Below the pieces are notes generated by a model. That model saw only the letters and a list, made by a program, of their open reading frames with translations, was not told the DNA's origin and made no database searches. The position numbers and the translations under genes were made by a program. From Francisella adeliensis (GTDB lineage Bacteria > Pseudomonadota > Gammaproteobacteria > Francisellales > Francisellaceae), in NCBI RefSeq assembly GCF_003290445.1, contig NZ_CP021781.1, positions 620,001 to 684,000 on the forward strand: a DNA stretch of 64,000 nt, in the 5' to 3' direction. Within the stretch, counting starts at the first letter, position 1. Each line of letters begins with the position of its first letter. Of this stretch, positions 17,665-27,139 are shown one piece after another.

Positions 17665-18413
17665 TGACTCTTATAATATTTGGACTAATCTGTGGAATAG
17701 CTCTTGGCTTAACAGGAGGGGGTGGTTCTATATTAGCTGTGCCTCTTTTGACTTATGGTGTGGGTTTAGATTTTCATAGTGCGGTTACAATATCTTTATT
17801 AGTAGTTGGATTTACAGCTATCTTTGGTATAGCAATGAACTATAAAAATCTTGATATAAACTTTTTGGCAGCGGCTGTTATGATTGTTACAGGTGTTGTA
17901 TTTGCACCTATTGGTACTTATGTATCTCAATCAATAGCAGATGAAACCCTTATGACCAGCTTCTCTATGCTGATGGTAATAATTGGTGTTTGGAGTCTAA
18001 TTAAATCAAGGTTTATGCCAAATTCTCAAGAATCTAAGAATGACAGTGTAAATTTCAAATACATAGTATCTTTACTGATCGGCGGAGCTATTGTTGGTAC
18101 TCTAACAGGTTTCTTTGGTGTCGGTGGAGGTTTCTTAATTGTACCGGCACTTATTTTCATAACAGCTATGCCGATTAAAAGAGCTATTAGCACTTCGTTA
18201 TTAGTAATATTTGTAGTTTCAATATCAGGTTTTATTTCTCACTATGATGATTCAAGTATGAGTTGGTATGTCGCTAGTTTATTCATTTTAGGTGGTATGG
18301 TTGGTATGTTTATAGCGAACAAACTAAAAGCTAAGTTAAATGACAAAATCCTTCAATTAATATTTTCTATCATGTTAGTGGTTTTGGGAATTACTATTTA
18401 TTTTGTAAACTAA
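17664..18413 (+). CDS. TauE/SafE family sulfite/anion exporter
   Basis: A 249-residue inner-membrane protein with about eight hydrophobic helices. The two repeated halves carry the family's glycine-rich motifs, GLTGGGGSILAVPLL (about 15-29) and GTLTGFFGVGGGFLIVPAL (about 151-169). Members export sulfite, sulfoacetate or related anions. The TAATG overlap with the dioxygenase gene indicates translational coupling, so the likely cargo is sulfite made by that enzyme (inference). An AT-rich stretch with T runs follows and may end the transcript. Confidence 0.85.
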   Translation: MTLIIFGLICGIALGLTGGGGSILAVPLLTYGVGLDFHSAVTISLLVVGFTAIFGIAMNYKNLDINFLAAAVMIVTGVVFAPIGTYVSQSIADETLMTSFSMLMVIIGVWSLIKSRFMPNSQESKNDSVNFKYIVSLLIGGAIVGTLTGFFGVGGGFLIVPALIFITAMPIKRAISTSLLVIFVVSISGFISHYDDSSMSWYVASLFILGGMVGMFIANKLKAKLNDKILQLIFSIMLVVLGITIYFVN

Positions 18414-18650
18414 AATTTTATATTTTTTTTAAAAATAAAATATAGCTTTATCTGCTTCCTTATAGTATTTTATCATAAAGGTCATTTTTTTAATTTACTG
18501 TTTTTTCACTTAGAAAAACACTAAAAAACACACTAACTCATTAAGGTTAGCCTGCTTTATATCAATCTTAACACAAATTGGTATTACTTCAGAAAAGAGT
18601 AAATTATAGACTTTGGATATTTATTAATTTTCATAAGGATAAAATAAAAC

Positions 18651-20120
18651 ATGGCAATGATAAGTCATGAGTCTCTGAAGAAGACTCTTAAAAACAGTGG
18701 TTTGGTTGTAGACATTCGTAGTTATCATGAATACTTGATAGATATGATTCCTGGAGCTATTCATATTAGTGAGCTTCTAATAAATTTTGATAAGTACAAG
18801 CACCATAATTCTGTAATTATTTATTGTGAAACTGCTAATAGGTCTGGTAAAACACATAGTTATTTTGTAGAACTATTTGATGAAGCAAATTGCTTATCTG
18901 GTGGTATGTCAAGCTGGCGAGAAGCTGGTAATGAAACTATCGTTCCTAAAGAGCTTAAATATTTTGATATTGATAAAATAATGTTCTTTAACTATGCTGC
19001 AACAACACCTGTATTTTCTGAAGTTGTAGATGAGATGCGTAAGTATATGGAAATCGAGACAGATTTTGCAAATCCAGCTTCAACTCACTACCCAGGTAGA
19101 GTAGCAAAACAAAAAATAACGGATTCAGAAAAAGTTATCAGTGATTTTATAAACGCTAAAAATGGTAATATCATTTGGACATCGGGTGCTACTGAATCAA
19201 ATAACCTTGCTATCAAAGGTTTGATTGAAGCAAGTGACAGAACTAAAAAGCATATTATTACAACTTCTATAGAGCATAAAGCTGTGTTAGATGTATGTAA
19301 GTATCTTTCTGCAAAAAATGAGAATATTTCTGTTAGCTATCTTGATGTTGATAATCACGGTAGAATCAATCTTGAGCAATTAAAAAGCTTTATTACAGAA
19401 GATACTATTCTCGTATCTGTAATGGCAGTAAATAACGAAGTTGGTGTTGCAAACCCTATAGAGCAAATTGGTAATATCACAAAAGAGCATAATATAGTCT
19501 TTCATGTAGATGCAGCACAAGGTATAGGTAAAGTAGATATTGATGTTGAGAAAATGAATATTGACTTAGTTTCTATGTCTGCACATAAATGTTATGGACC
19601 TAAAGGAATAGGTGCCTTGTATGTGCGTGAAGGGGTAGAGTTAGCAGAGCAAATTCATGGAGGAGGTCATCAAAATGCTATGCGTTCTGGTACACTTTCA
19701 ACACAGCAAATAGCTGCTTTTGCAAAAGCTGTAGAATTGTTGGAGCAAAAAACTGATTTAGCTAAGATAGAGAACTATAGAGAAACTGTGGTTAAAAGCC
19801 TTAGTAAACTTGATAATGTAATCATAAATACACCTTTAGATGAAAGTTATGTTGGGATACTAAGTGTAACTGTTGAAGATGTAGCTGGTGATATTTTGTT
19901 TACACTAATGCCAGAATTTGCTTTATCAATGAGTTCTGCTTGCACAGCTGCAGCAGATAAGCCATCGCATGTTTTGACTGCTTTAGGATTAGATGCAAAG
20001 CAAGCTGCTAGTACTTTGCGTATATCTTTTGGGTGCTTTACCTCTGATGAAGATGTACAGAAGCTAGTTAAAAGTTTAGTTAGTAATATAAAATTACTGA
20101 GAAGTATTCATAAAGAGTAA
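18651..20120 (+). CDS. Rhodanese-cysteine desulfurase fusion protein
   Basis: A 489-residue protein with two sulfur-transfer modules in one chain. Residues 1 to about 100 are a rhodanese domain with IIYCETANRSG (Cys59, Arg64 of the CxxxxR loop) and LSGGMSSWR. From about 111 onward it is a PLP-dependent cysteine desulfurase of the NifS/IscS family: NYAATTPV, TSGATESNN, HVDAAQG, the PLP lysine K313 in SAHKCYGPKG, and the mobile-loop Cys431 in SSACTAAADKPSHVL. IscS-type enzymes pass persulfide sulfur to a rhodanese acceptor in trans; here the acceptor is covalently attached. The gene sits 237 bases after the TauE gene and probably has its own promoter. No frameshift joins the halves. Confidence 0.9.
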   Translation: MAMISHESLKKTLKNSGLVVDIRSYHEYLIDMIPGAIHISELLINFDKYKHHNSVIIYCETANRSGKTHSYFVELFDEANCLSGGMSSWREAGNETIVPKELKYFDIDKIMFFNYAATTPVFSEVVDEMRKYMEIETDFANPASTHYPGRVAKQKITDSEKVISDFINAKNGNIIWTSGATESNNLAIKGLIEASDRTKKHIITTSIEHKAVLDVCKYLSAKNENISVSYLDVDNHGRINLEQLKSFITEDTILVSVMAVNNEVGVANPIEQIGNITKEHNIVFHVDAAQGIGKVDIDVEKMNIDLVSMSAHKCYGPKGIGALYVREGVELAEQIHGGGHQNAMRSGTLSTQQIAAFAKAVELLEQKTDLAKIENYRETVVKSLSKLDNVIINTPLDESYVGILSVTVEDVAGDILFTLMPEFALSMSSACTAAADKPSHVLTALGLDAKQAASTLRISFGCFTSDEDVQKLVKSLVSNIKLLRSIHKE

Positions 20121-20213
20121 TCTTTTTAAAATTAAGTAATCATAAAATATTTACAGTATTTATCTAATTGTAAATTATTTTAAGTTTTTTAAAAAAAATG
20201 GAGTTTAATAACA

Positions 20214-21749
20214 ATGGCAGCAGATTTATCAAATCTCAATAAACAGCCAAGTCTATTTACCGCTGTAGGTATTGGTCTTGGTTGCATGATCGGAAGTGGC
20301 TGGCTTTTTGCAGCATATTACGCAGCTCAATATACAGGGCCTTCAGCATTTATCTCTTGGATAATAGGTGCTACTTTAGCTCTTATACTCGCTTTATTAC
20401 TTGCAGAAATTGCGACAATGTATAAAGAAACTGCACTATTTTCAAGACTGTTAACAATAAGTCATAAAAATAGAGACTTCGGTTATGTGATTGCGATTTC
20501 AAATTGGCTAGGATTGGTTATAATAATCCCATCTGAAGCTTCAGCAACAGTCCAATACCTAAGTGCAACTTTCCCAGATATAGAGCATATTTTTTATTCA
20601 AGTCATGAGCTTACAGCATATGGTTTAGGCGCAATGTTTGTATTGATGGTAATATATGGTCTTGTGAACTTTTGGGGGATTAAAGCTCTTGCAAGAATTA
20701 ACAATATCATTACTTGCTTTAAAGTTATCATTCCAATAACAACAGCTCTAATTTTGATGTATGTAGCGTTTAATCCAAGCAACTTTACAGACTATGGTTT
20801 TGCCCCAATGGGAGCTAATAGGATTGTAGGTGCTGTAGTTGTATGTGGTATTTTCTATGCTTTTTATGGCTTTGGTATGATTGCAACATTTGGTAGTGAG
20901 ATAAAAAATCCACAAAGAAATATACCAATCGCTCTAGTACTATCTGTTGTAATAAGTTTGAGTATATACCTTTTACTTCAGGCGGCATTTATTGGTGCAT
21001 TACCTACGGATATTATCAGTAAAGGCTGGGAGAATATGAATTTCACCTCACCATTAGCTCAGCTATTAATCTTACTAAACATAAATGTTTGGGCTATGAT
21101 TTTATATGCAGATGCTGCTGTTAGTCCTTCTGGTGCTGGTATTTTGTACCTTGGTTCAGGTGCTAGAATGTTTAATGGTATGGCAAAAGATAATCAAGTT
21201 CCTAAGTATTTTGCAAAAGTGACAAAAAATAACAATCCAAGAAGAGCACTGATATTTTCTTTAATAGTCGCTTGTGCAATTCCTATGTCTTTTAAGAATT
21301 GGCAAGAAATAATGATTATCGTAACGGTATTTCAGATAATATCTTGTGTAGCTATTCCTGTAGCGTTTGCTAAGCTTAGAATGACAAAGCAAGGTCAAGA
21401 AAAAAGACTTTTCAAAATGCCTGGAGGTTCTATCTTAAGCTTTATCATGTTTGTGGTTTTGACATATTTATTAGTTGAGGCTGGAGAAAAAGCACTATTA
21501 TGGGGATTATTGCTACATATCATTTTCTTTGTTATTTATTTGTTCAACTTTTATGGTTTCAATCTTGAAAAAGCAAAACTTGCAATTATGTCTTCTTGGA
21601 GTTTATTTGCATATATGACTTTTGTTTATATATTTGGTATTTTGAATGAAAATGGTATGTTTAATAATACTCTTGTAATAGTCTTATTCTTTGCTATTAC
21701 TATTGCTTTGTATATAGCGTTACTATTCCAAAAAGACTATAACAAATAG
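20214..21749 (+). CDS. APC superfamily amino acid permease
   Basis: A 511-residue membrane protein with about twelve to fourteen hydrophobic segments. The first helix carries GIGLGCMIGSGWLFAAYYAA, the unwound glycine-rich substrate site of APC transporters, and FGSEIKNPQRNIPIAL (about residue 227) is the conserved loop after helix 6. It probably imports an amino acid by proton symport. Substrate is unknown. It shares the GxMIGSGWLFA(P/A)YY signature with the gene at 25592, so the two are distant paralogues. It is convergent with the YcgN-type gene, three bases away. Confidence 0.8.
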   Translation: MAADLSNLNKQPSLFTAVGIGLGCMIGSGWLFAAYYAAQYTGPSAFISWIIGATLALILALLLAEIATMYKETALFSRLLTISHKNRDFGYVIAISNWLGLVIIIPSEASATVQYLSATFPDIEHIFYSSHELTAYGLGAMFVLMVIYGLVNFWGIKALARINNIITCFKVIIPITTALILMYVAFNPSNFTDYGFAPMGANRIVGAVVVCGIFYAFYGFGMIATFGSEIKNPQRNIPIALVLSVVISLSIYLLLQAAFIGALPTDIISKGWENMNFTSPLAQLLILLNINVWAMILYADAAVSPSGAGILYLGSGARMFNGMAKDNQVPKYFAKVTKNNNPRRALIFSLIVACAIPMSFKNWQEIMIIVTVFQIISCVAIPVAFAKLRMTKQGQEKRLFKMPGGSILSFIMFVVLTYLLVEAGEKALLWGLLLHIIFFVIYLFNFYGFNLEKAKLAIMSSWSLFAYMTFVYIFGILNENGMFNNTLVIVLFFAITIALYIALLFQKDYNK

Positions 21750-21752
21750 AAG

Positions 21753-22199
21753 TTAATCTAATTTAATAATAAAATCTTCTAAATAATCCTCCTCCCCCAT
21801 TTCATACTCTGAGATTGCAAAATGTTTTGCTGATTTTTTCTGGGCGTGCATTTGCTCTGTTGAGCCATCATTATTTAGATGGTGCCAATCAGGAAGATCA
21901 TCTCCTTGTAAAAGAAGTTTGTAAGCACAAGAATTTGGTAACCATTTATGAGCATGATTCTTCAGTTGCTTATAGGTTAGGTTTATACAGTCTGGGACGA
22001 TTTGCTTTCGCTTTTCATACATACTACATTGGCATTTTCCAGTATCTAAAAGTTTACAACTAACCCTTGTATAGAAAATTTCATCAGATTCATCATCTTG
22101 GAGTTTATTAAGACAGCAAAGCCCACATCTATCACAAATAGACTCCCATTGTTGTGAATCCATATCTTTTAGTTCAATTTCTTGCCACCATTTATGCAT
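21753..22199 (-). CDS. YcgN/UPF0260 family Cys-cluster protein
   Basis: A 148-residue cytoplasmic protein. The N-terminal motif ICDRCGLCCLNKL (about residues 21-33) and further cysteines (SCKLLDTGKCQCSMYEKR) are characteristic of UPF0260, proteins presumed to bind a metal or iron-sulfur cluster. The HKWLPNSCAY segment is also conserved in the family. The function is not known. It is divergent from nusB with about 80 bases between the starts. Confidence 0.85.
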   Translation of the reverse strand: MHKWWQEIELKDMDSQQWESICDRCGLCCLNKLQDDESDEIFYTRVSCKLLDTGKCQCSMYEKRKQIVPDCINLTYKQLKNHAHKWLPNSCAYKLLLQGDDLPDWHHLNNDGSTEQMHAQKKSAKHFAISEYEMGEEDYLEDFIIKLD

Positions 22200-22279
22200 A
22201 TTTTAAAATTGTTAGGTATAATAGTAAATTGCAAACAATGATATACCAAATCACCTAAAAAAAACACTAAAGGCAATAA

Positions 22280-22705
22280 ATGAAAACTACCGCTAAAGCT
22301 AGAAATAATGCAAGACTTTATGCAGTGCAAGCTTTGTATCAAAAAAAAGTAGCAGGCAACACTTATTCAGAATTAAAAGTACAGTTTTATGCAGATAATG
22401 CTGGAAGGCATCAAACTGATTGGAACTTCTTTAATAGGTTAATAGATGCTGTTGAGGCAAATGAAGAACAAATAAACCAATACATCGTTGATAACTCAAG
22501 AGATGGTATAGAGTTTACTAACCACGTTGATCTTGCAGTACTTCAAGTTGCGATTGCTGAGCTTATTGAATGCCTAGAGAACCCTTACCAAATTATCATA
22601 AAAGAATATGTGGAAATTGATTTTAGTATGGGAACAGAAGAAGGCTTTAAATTTATAAATGCAATGCTGCAGAAGCTATCGAAGATTATCCGAGGTGCAG
22701 AGTAA
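22280..22705 (+). CDS. nusB: Transcription antitermination factor NusB
   Basis: A 141-residue all-helical protein of normal NusB length. It opens with the RNA-binding arginine-rich helix (KARNNARLYAVQALYQ) and contains VDLAVLQVAIAEL and the conserved NPYQIIIKEYVEIDFSMGTEEGFKFIN region near the C-terminus, read here in parts. NusB binds boxA RNA with NusE (S10) for antitermination on rRNA operons. The 3' end overlaps the convergent amidase gene by 20 bases. A TATAAT at 22217-22222 may be its -10 element. Confidence 0.92.
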   Translation: MKTTAKARNNARLYAVQALYQKKVAGNTYSELKVQFYADNAGRHQTDWNFFNRLIDAVEANEEQINQYIVDNSRDGIEFTNHVDLAVLQVAIAELIECLENPYQIIIKEYVEIDFSMGTEEGFKFINAMLQKLSKIIRGAE

Positions 22706-23459
22706 ACTTATCTTGTGATTTTAAGAAGTTAAATTTCTCTCGATGCTCTATCTGAGCATTTTTATCTAAATTTGCATACAAAATAGTTTCATCAAAGTCT
22801 TGATGAGCTATTATAACGCCATTATAGTCAATAATCATACTATCTCCAGCATAGCTAAGATTTGGGTCTTGACCAACTCTATTGCAGGCTAAGACAAAAG
22901 TTTGATTTTCTATCGCACGAGCTTTTAATAATGCCATCCAATGTTCACGGCGAGACTCAGGCCAGCATGCTACATTTAGTAAAATGTCGTAATCGTGATT
23001 ATTACAATTAAAGACAGGAAAGCGTAAATCGAAGCAGACTGTTAGTAGGATATTAAATCCTTTGTAGTTAATGATTTTTTTTTCATTACCGCCACAGTAT
23101 TTCTTACCTTCTCCAGCGTGTAGGAAAAGGTGGTTTTTATCATAGGTATGCAAAGTACCGTCAGAAGTTACAAAATATAGTCTATTTGCTATTTTATCAT
23201 CCGTAAAAGTAGCAGCACTACCAGTTATAGCACAGTTTTTATTTTTAACTTGTGAGCTTAGCCAAGCGATAATATCTTCTTGAGTGCTAGCTTCATTTGT
23301 CGGATTCATAATAAAGCCAGTATTAAACATTTCTGGCAATACTATCAAATCAACATCATTATCGAGCTTAGATATTTTTTGTTCTAAGTTTTTATAGTTA
23401 GCTTCTTTGTTACTCCAGGTAATATCTGTTTGGATTATAGCTATTTTTAAAGTGGTCAT
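22686..23459 (-). CDS. Nitrilase-family omega-amidase (YafV-like)
   Basis: A 257-residue carbon-nitrogen hydrolase. The Glu-Lys-Cys triad is visible: LPEMFNTGF (about residue 42), YDKNHLF (about 111) and VCFDLRFP (about 146). FNTGFIMNP and ACNRVGQDP are typical of YafV, which hydrolyses alpha-ketoglutaramate and related omega-amides made when glutamine is the amino donor in transamination. A methionine-type aminotransferase gene on the same strand, one gene away, fits that pathway. Its 3' end overlaps nusB on the other strand. Confidence 0.82.
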   Translation of the reverse strand: MTTLKIAIIQTDITWSNKEANYKNLEQKISKLDNDVDLIVLPEMFNTGFIMNPTNEASTQEDIIAWLSSQVKNKNCAITGSAATFTDDKIANRLYFVTSDGTLHTYDKNHLFLHAGEGKKYCGGNEKKIINYKGFNILLTVCFDLRFPVFNCNNHDYDILLNVACWPESRREHWMALLKARAIENQTFVLACNRVGQDPNLSYAGDSMIIDYNGVIIAHQDFDETILYANLDKNAQIEHREKFNFLKSQDKFTLHLG

Positions 23460-23557
23460 TGATGTCTACCTATATGTTTATACTGTCTGAATTTTAACAT
23501 TTTTTTTTGTAAAAAATGAAGAGTTATTCTATATATAGCAATAGTCCTTAAAATTGT

Positions 23558-23586
23558 TTGACAAATAAATAATCTAATAAGATAAT
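23558..23586 (+). promoter_or_regulatory. Sigma70 promoter of the DUF3568-like lipoprotein gene
   Basis: TTGACA at 23558-23563, a 17-base spacer, and GATAAT at 23581-23586: a consensus -35, ideal spacing, and a -10 with one mismatch. The start codon follows at 23620, giving a leader of about 25 bases. This is the best textbook promoter noticed in the window. Confidence 0.65.
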
Positions 23587-23619
23587 CAAAGTTACTAAAT
23601 GCTTACAATTATATAAACA

Positions 23620-24042
23620 ATGAAAACATTAAGGTTAAAAACTAATATATTAATTTTGATAGCTATATTAATCGTTGTGTCAGGCTGTACTATGTTTGGA
23701 AATAGTAATGATACAGAATATAAAGGTGGCTTTTTAATGGTTACCTTGCATGAGAAATTTGAGGAAGTGTATTCTGCTACTATAGAGGCTATAAATAAGG
23801 GGCAAACTTATGATGAAAATAATAGTGCTTATGATTTAAGAATAAATGAGAAAACTGATAGTAAAGCAGTAGTAGGTGCTATTAGTGAAAATAATCCTTC
23901 AGATTTTGTTGAAGTTGTGATGGCAAAAACATCAGATGATACGACAAGAATCTCTATTAAATACGGTAAACAAGGTGATACAATAAGATCTTCAGCTTTA
24001 ATTGATATAATAAAAGCAAATATCCGTGAGTCTAAACACTAA
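23620..24042 (+). CDS. Small lipoprotein, DUF3568-like
   Basis: A 140-residue exported protein. The signal peptide (about 1-22) ends in a lipobox, IVVSGC, so it should be lipid-modified at Cys23. The mature part has the layout of the DUF3568 family common in Francisella: a short Gly-rich start, a FEEVYSATIEAI helix and a strand-rich C-terminal half ending with a helix. The function is unknown. It stands alone between two minus-strand genes with its own strong promoter. Confidence 0.7.
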   Translation: MKTLRLKTNILILIAILIVVSGCTMFGNSNDTEYKGGFLMVTLHEKFEEVYSATIEAINKGQTYDENNSAYDLRINEKTDSKAVVGAISENNPSDFVEVVMAKTSDDTTRISIKYGKQGDTIRSSALIDIIKANIRESKH

Positions 24043-24054
24043 ACATATAGCTAG

Positions 24055-25188
24055 TTATATCTGGGATAAAATCTTAGCACCTTTGATAATATCGTCATCT
24101 TTTTTAGCAAAGCATAGTCTTAATAAACCATTTTGAGGTTTTTCAAATAGAGTAGATATAGGGATTAAGCCAACACCATGTTCTTTTATAAGGTTGGTTG
24201 CAAATTCATGATCATTTTCATTGCTTATATTGCTATAATCCAACACTTGGAAAGGTGAGCCTTGCCATTCAAGTACTTTAAATCTTGAATTTTTTAGTCC
24301 TTCACGAAGTAATTGATTTTGTTTTTTATAGAGGCTGTGTAGGTTTTGATAGTACTCTGGATGCTCAACTATGCCATCAGCTAAAGCAAGTTGCATTGGG
24401 TGAACAGCTGAAAATGTAGAGAATTGCTTGATATACAATATTTCTTTGATGATTTTACTTGGGGCGATAGCAACACCAAGACGCCATCCTGTTAGGTTAT
24501 AAGTTTTACCTAGAGACTGTAGTACTACAAGCTTATTGCGTAGTTCAGGGATCTGTATGGCACTAGTAAAGCTATCACCGGCATAAATATGCTCATACAC
24601 TTCATCAGAAATTACTAGGATATCTTTGTCTTTAATTATATTAGCAATCTCTTTAAACTCAACTTTTGATATAACTGTTCCCATTGGGTTATGTGGAGAG
24701 TTTAGGATTATTATTTTTGTTTTATCTGTAATAGCATTTGCAATAGCTTGAGTATCTATTCTACCGTTTGGCAATAAATTCAGCCTTACACATTTTCCTT
24801 GATTAAAATTTGTAACACCGGCATAAGTGTCAAAAATTGGATCAAACATAATCACTTCATCATCTTTTCCGACATAGCTTGAGATAACAGCGAAAAGACC
24901 TTCTTGAGCACCAGCTGTTATAGTTATATTATCGAACTCTATATTAACGCCATAGCGCTGTTTGGTTTTCTGAATCATTGCTTTGCGTAAAGCAGGGGCT
25001 CCAGGAATAGGAGAATATTGGTTTTTGCCATTTTTCATATAAAAATTGGCTCTATCAATAAGCCATTCAGGAGTATCAAAATCAGGAGCTCCTTGAGTGA
25101 AGTTGACAGCTTTATGTTCATTTGCCATTGTAGCAAATTTTGCGTACACAGATGGAGATGTATCTATTTGAGGTTTTAACTTAGGCAT
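24055..25188 (-). CDS. PLP-dependent aminotransferase, methionine aminotransferase (YbdL)-like
   Basis: A 377-residue class I/II fold-type I aminotransferase. Landmarks: FTQGAPDFDTPEWL (about 30-43), ITAGAQEGLF, NSPHNPMGTV (about 164), VISDEVYEH (about 192), and the PLP lysine in SLGKTYNLTGWRLG (about 232). These fit the YbdL/kynurenine aminotransferase group, which uses methionine and aromatic amino acids, often with glutamine or a keto acid partner. The omega-amidase gene two reading units away suggests a joint glutamine transaminase-omega-amidase route for methionine salvage (inference). Confidence 0.85.
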   Translation of the reverse strand: MPKLKPQIDTSPSVYAKFATMANEHKAVNFTQGAPDFDTPEWLIDRANFYMKNGKNQYSPIPGAPALRKAMIQKTKQRYGVNIEFDNITITAGAQEGLFAVISSYVGKDDEVIMFDPIFDTYAGVTNFNQGKCVRLNLLPNGRIDTQAIANAITDKTKIIILNSPHNPMGTVISKVEFKEIANIIKDKDILVISDEVYEHIYAGDSFTSAIQIPELRNKLVVLQSLGKTYNLTGWRLGVAIAPSKIIKEILYIKQFSTFSAVHPMQLALADGIVEHPEYYQNLHSLYKKQNQLLREGLKNSRFKVLEWQGSPFQVLDYSNISNENDHEFATNLIKEHGVGLIPISTLFEKPQNGLLRLCFAKKDDDIIKGAKILSQI

Positions 25189-25242
25189 ATATTATTCCTT
25201 TATTTTTAAATGTGTTTTCGATTATATAGACTATACAGGATA

Positions 25243-25527
25243 TTAATGGTTTCCTTCAAGTTGATTGTGTAGTTTAGATCTTCTATCATGCCTAGCATCT
25301 AGTCTTTCCTCTCTAAAAGGAGCTACTTTCTTACGAGATTTTTTGTTTTCTGCTTTTTTGCCACTGTTATCATCTTTATTTTCAAATCTATCTAAGAGTC
25401 GATGTCTTGATTGATCGTTAGAGTTGGCAGATGTATTATCGCTTGAGTTTATGTCTGTAGCAGTAGCAAAACTTAATGTAAAAAAGCTTATAAATAGAAT
25501 TATGATAGTCTTGTTGGAAAATTTCAT
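25243..25527 (-). CDS. Small exported basic protein of unknown function
   Basis: I do not recognise this gene. From the ATG at 25527 it encodes 94 residues; an in-frame ATG at 25551 would add eight. The second start gives a clean signal peptide (MKFSNKTIIILFISFFTLSF, cut near ATA-TD). The mature part, about 70 residues, is highly charged with runs of Lys/Arg/Asp (RHRLLDRFENKDD, KKSRKKVAPFREERLDARHD) and no cysteines. Proline content is low and no domain is evident. It is presumably periplasmic. It shares orientation with its neighbours on both sides. Confidence 0.55.
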   Translation of the reverse strand: MKFSNKTIIILFISFFTLSFATATDINSSDNTSANSNDQSRHRLLDRFENKDDNSGKKAENKKSRKKVAPFREERLDARHDRRSKLHNQLEGNH

Positions 25528-25591
25528 GACTACTAATGTTAAGTATTTCATATAAACATTCTAAACCTATTGATTGATTATTTATATAGTT

Positions 25592-27139
25592 TTAGCAGCT
25601 CTCAAGTTTATTTATCTCATCTATAGTTAGTTTTAAGTTACTATCTATAGTTTCTATAGGTGCTTGATGTGTTATAAATATTCTTAAGAAAAGAATACCT
25701 ATTACAGCAACTAATAAATTGTCGTATGGGAAAGCAATACATCCTAACTCGTGAACAAATGAGATTAACCATAAGGTGATGATATAACCACAGACAAACC
25801 ATACTTGTTTAAATATTTTGATAAGATTATTTCTTTCAAATACAAACCAGTAGAAAGCTATAACAACTATTACTAAAATTGATAAATATTTAAGATTATC
25901 AGTACCAGACCAGTACACAAAATAACTACATGAAATAAATCCTAAATAACCAAATAATTTATGGAAAGGTAGCTTGAATTTTCTATCCATTTGAGGGAAT
26001 TTATCTCTAAATATAATCAGTACAACAGGACCAGATAAACAACTAAACAATACTAAAGAAGAAAGGAAGGATACTAGTTGTGACCATGTTGGAAATTGGA
26101 GTAAAAATATTAACCCTATAAAAAAGTTAATCCAAATACAGTATATAGGCACAGAATGTTTGTTGAGCTTAGTAAGTATAGAGGTTTTAAAGAACTCTAG
26201 GCCAAATGCTTGTAATACACGACCTGTCACAGCAGCATAGACATTTGAAGTACCTAGTGGAGCTACAATAGCATCTATAAATAACACTGTATATATAAAG
26301 TGTAATCCAAACAAACTTAGTAATCCTAATAAAGGAGCAACATTTACAGCTAAATGATCAGCACTTGCAGGTAAGCAAAACATAAATAATAAAGATAGCG
26401 ATAAGTACATTGTTAAGCCAACTACAACTGGGGCAAATAGCGATAGTGGGATAGCAAGTCTGGGATTTTTTGCCGAATTTGCTACAACTAAGCCATTTTG
26501 GAATCCTGAAAATGCAAACGCTAACCCCGAGCCTGTTATTGCTAAAAGTATTGTTTCAAAACTTATGCTTGTAGAAGAGGTGTTATGTGAAAAATTATCA
26601 AATGATCCATAAAATGCCAACATTCCAAGAGCTATAGCTATAGGTAAAAAGATTTTCCAAACACTGACGACATTATTTACTTTAGCAACATTTTTTAGTT
26701 GGTATGTGTTTAGAATAGTTATTCCGACCATAATGAAAAAAGCTATACTAACACCAAAGTATGAAAGTAGTACACCAGTACTATTACTATCATCAACTAA
26801 GCTAGGAAACCAAAAACCTAAATACTGAACTACAGATTGTGCCTCTAATGGCAAATATACCAAATAACTTACCCATCCTAAAACTACAAACAAAAAGCCT
26901 AAAGAGCGAGAATGAGTTATTTTTAAAAATCGCATAGCTCCAGAAACTATAGGGAGCATTGATGCAACTTCAGCAAAACATACCGCGACAAAGAAGGTTA
27001 GTAGTGCTGTTATAAGCCATGAAAATATAACACCTACACCAGCTGTTTGATAACCATAGTATGGTGCAAAGAGCCAACCACTTCCAATCATGCCACCAGT
27101 TGATATGAATATTATTGACCATGTAGAAAGTTTTTTCAT
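25592..27139 (-). CDS. APC superfamily amino acid permease
   Basis: A 515-residue membrane protein with about twelve or more hydrophobic helices. It begins IFISTGGMIGSGWLFAPYYG, the APC substrate-binding helix 1, and carries the loop NSAKNPRLAIPLSL (about 222-235) after helix 6. The substrate is unknown; it is a distant paralogue of the permease at 20214. It is divergent from the aromatic amino acid permease at 27338, with about 200 bases of AT-rich promoter region between them. Confidence 0.8.
   Translation of the reverse strand: MKKLSTWSIIFISTGGMIGSGWLFAPYYGYQTAGVGVIFSWLITALLTFFVAVCFAEVASMLPIVSGAMRFLKITHSRSLGFLFVVLGWVSYLVYLPLEAQSVVQYLGFWFPSLVDDSNSTGVLLSYFGVSIAFFIMVGITILNTYQLKNVAKVNNVVSVWKIFLPIAIALGMLAFYGSFDNFSHNTSSTSISFETILLAITGSGLAFAFSGFQNGLVVANSAKNPRLAIPLSLFAPVVVGLTMYLSLSLLFMFCLPASADHLAVNVAPLLGLLSLFGLHFIYTVLFIDAIVAPLGTSNVYAAVTGRVLQAFGLEFFKTSILTKLNKHSVPIYCIWINFFIGLIFLLQFPTWSQLVSFLSSLVLFSCLSGPVVLIIFRDKFPQMDRKFKLPFHKLFGYLGFISCSYFVYWSGTDNLKYLSILVIVVIAFYWFVFERNNLIKIFKQVWFVCGYIITLWLISFVHELGCIAFPYDNLLVAVIGILFLRIFITHQAPIETIDSNLKLTIDEINKLESC

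Noticed and set aside
18414-18650. Possible small gene or operator between the TauE and rhodanese-desulfurase genes
   Set aside because: The stretch is AT-rich without a start and ribosome site; a short CTAAC-N8-GTTAG repeat at 18533-18550 differs from the ATTAG-N6-CTAAT operators and was not called.
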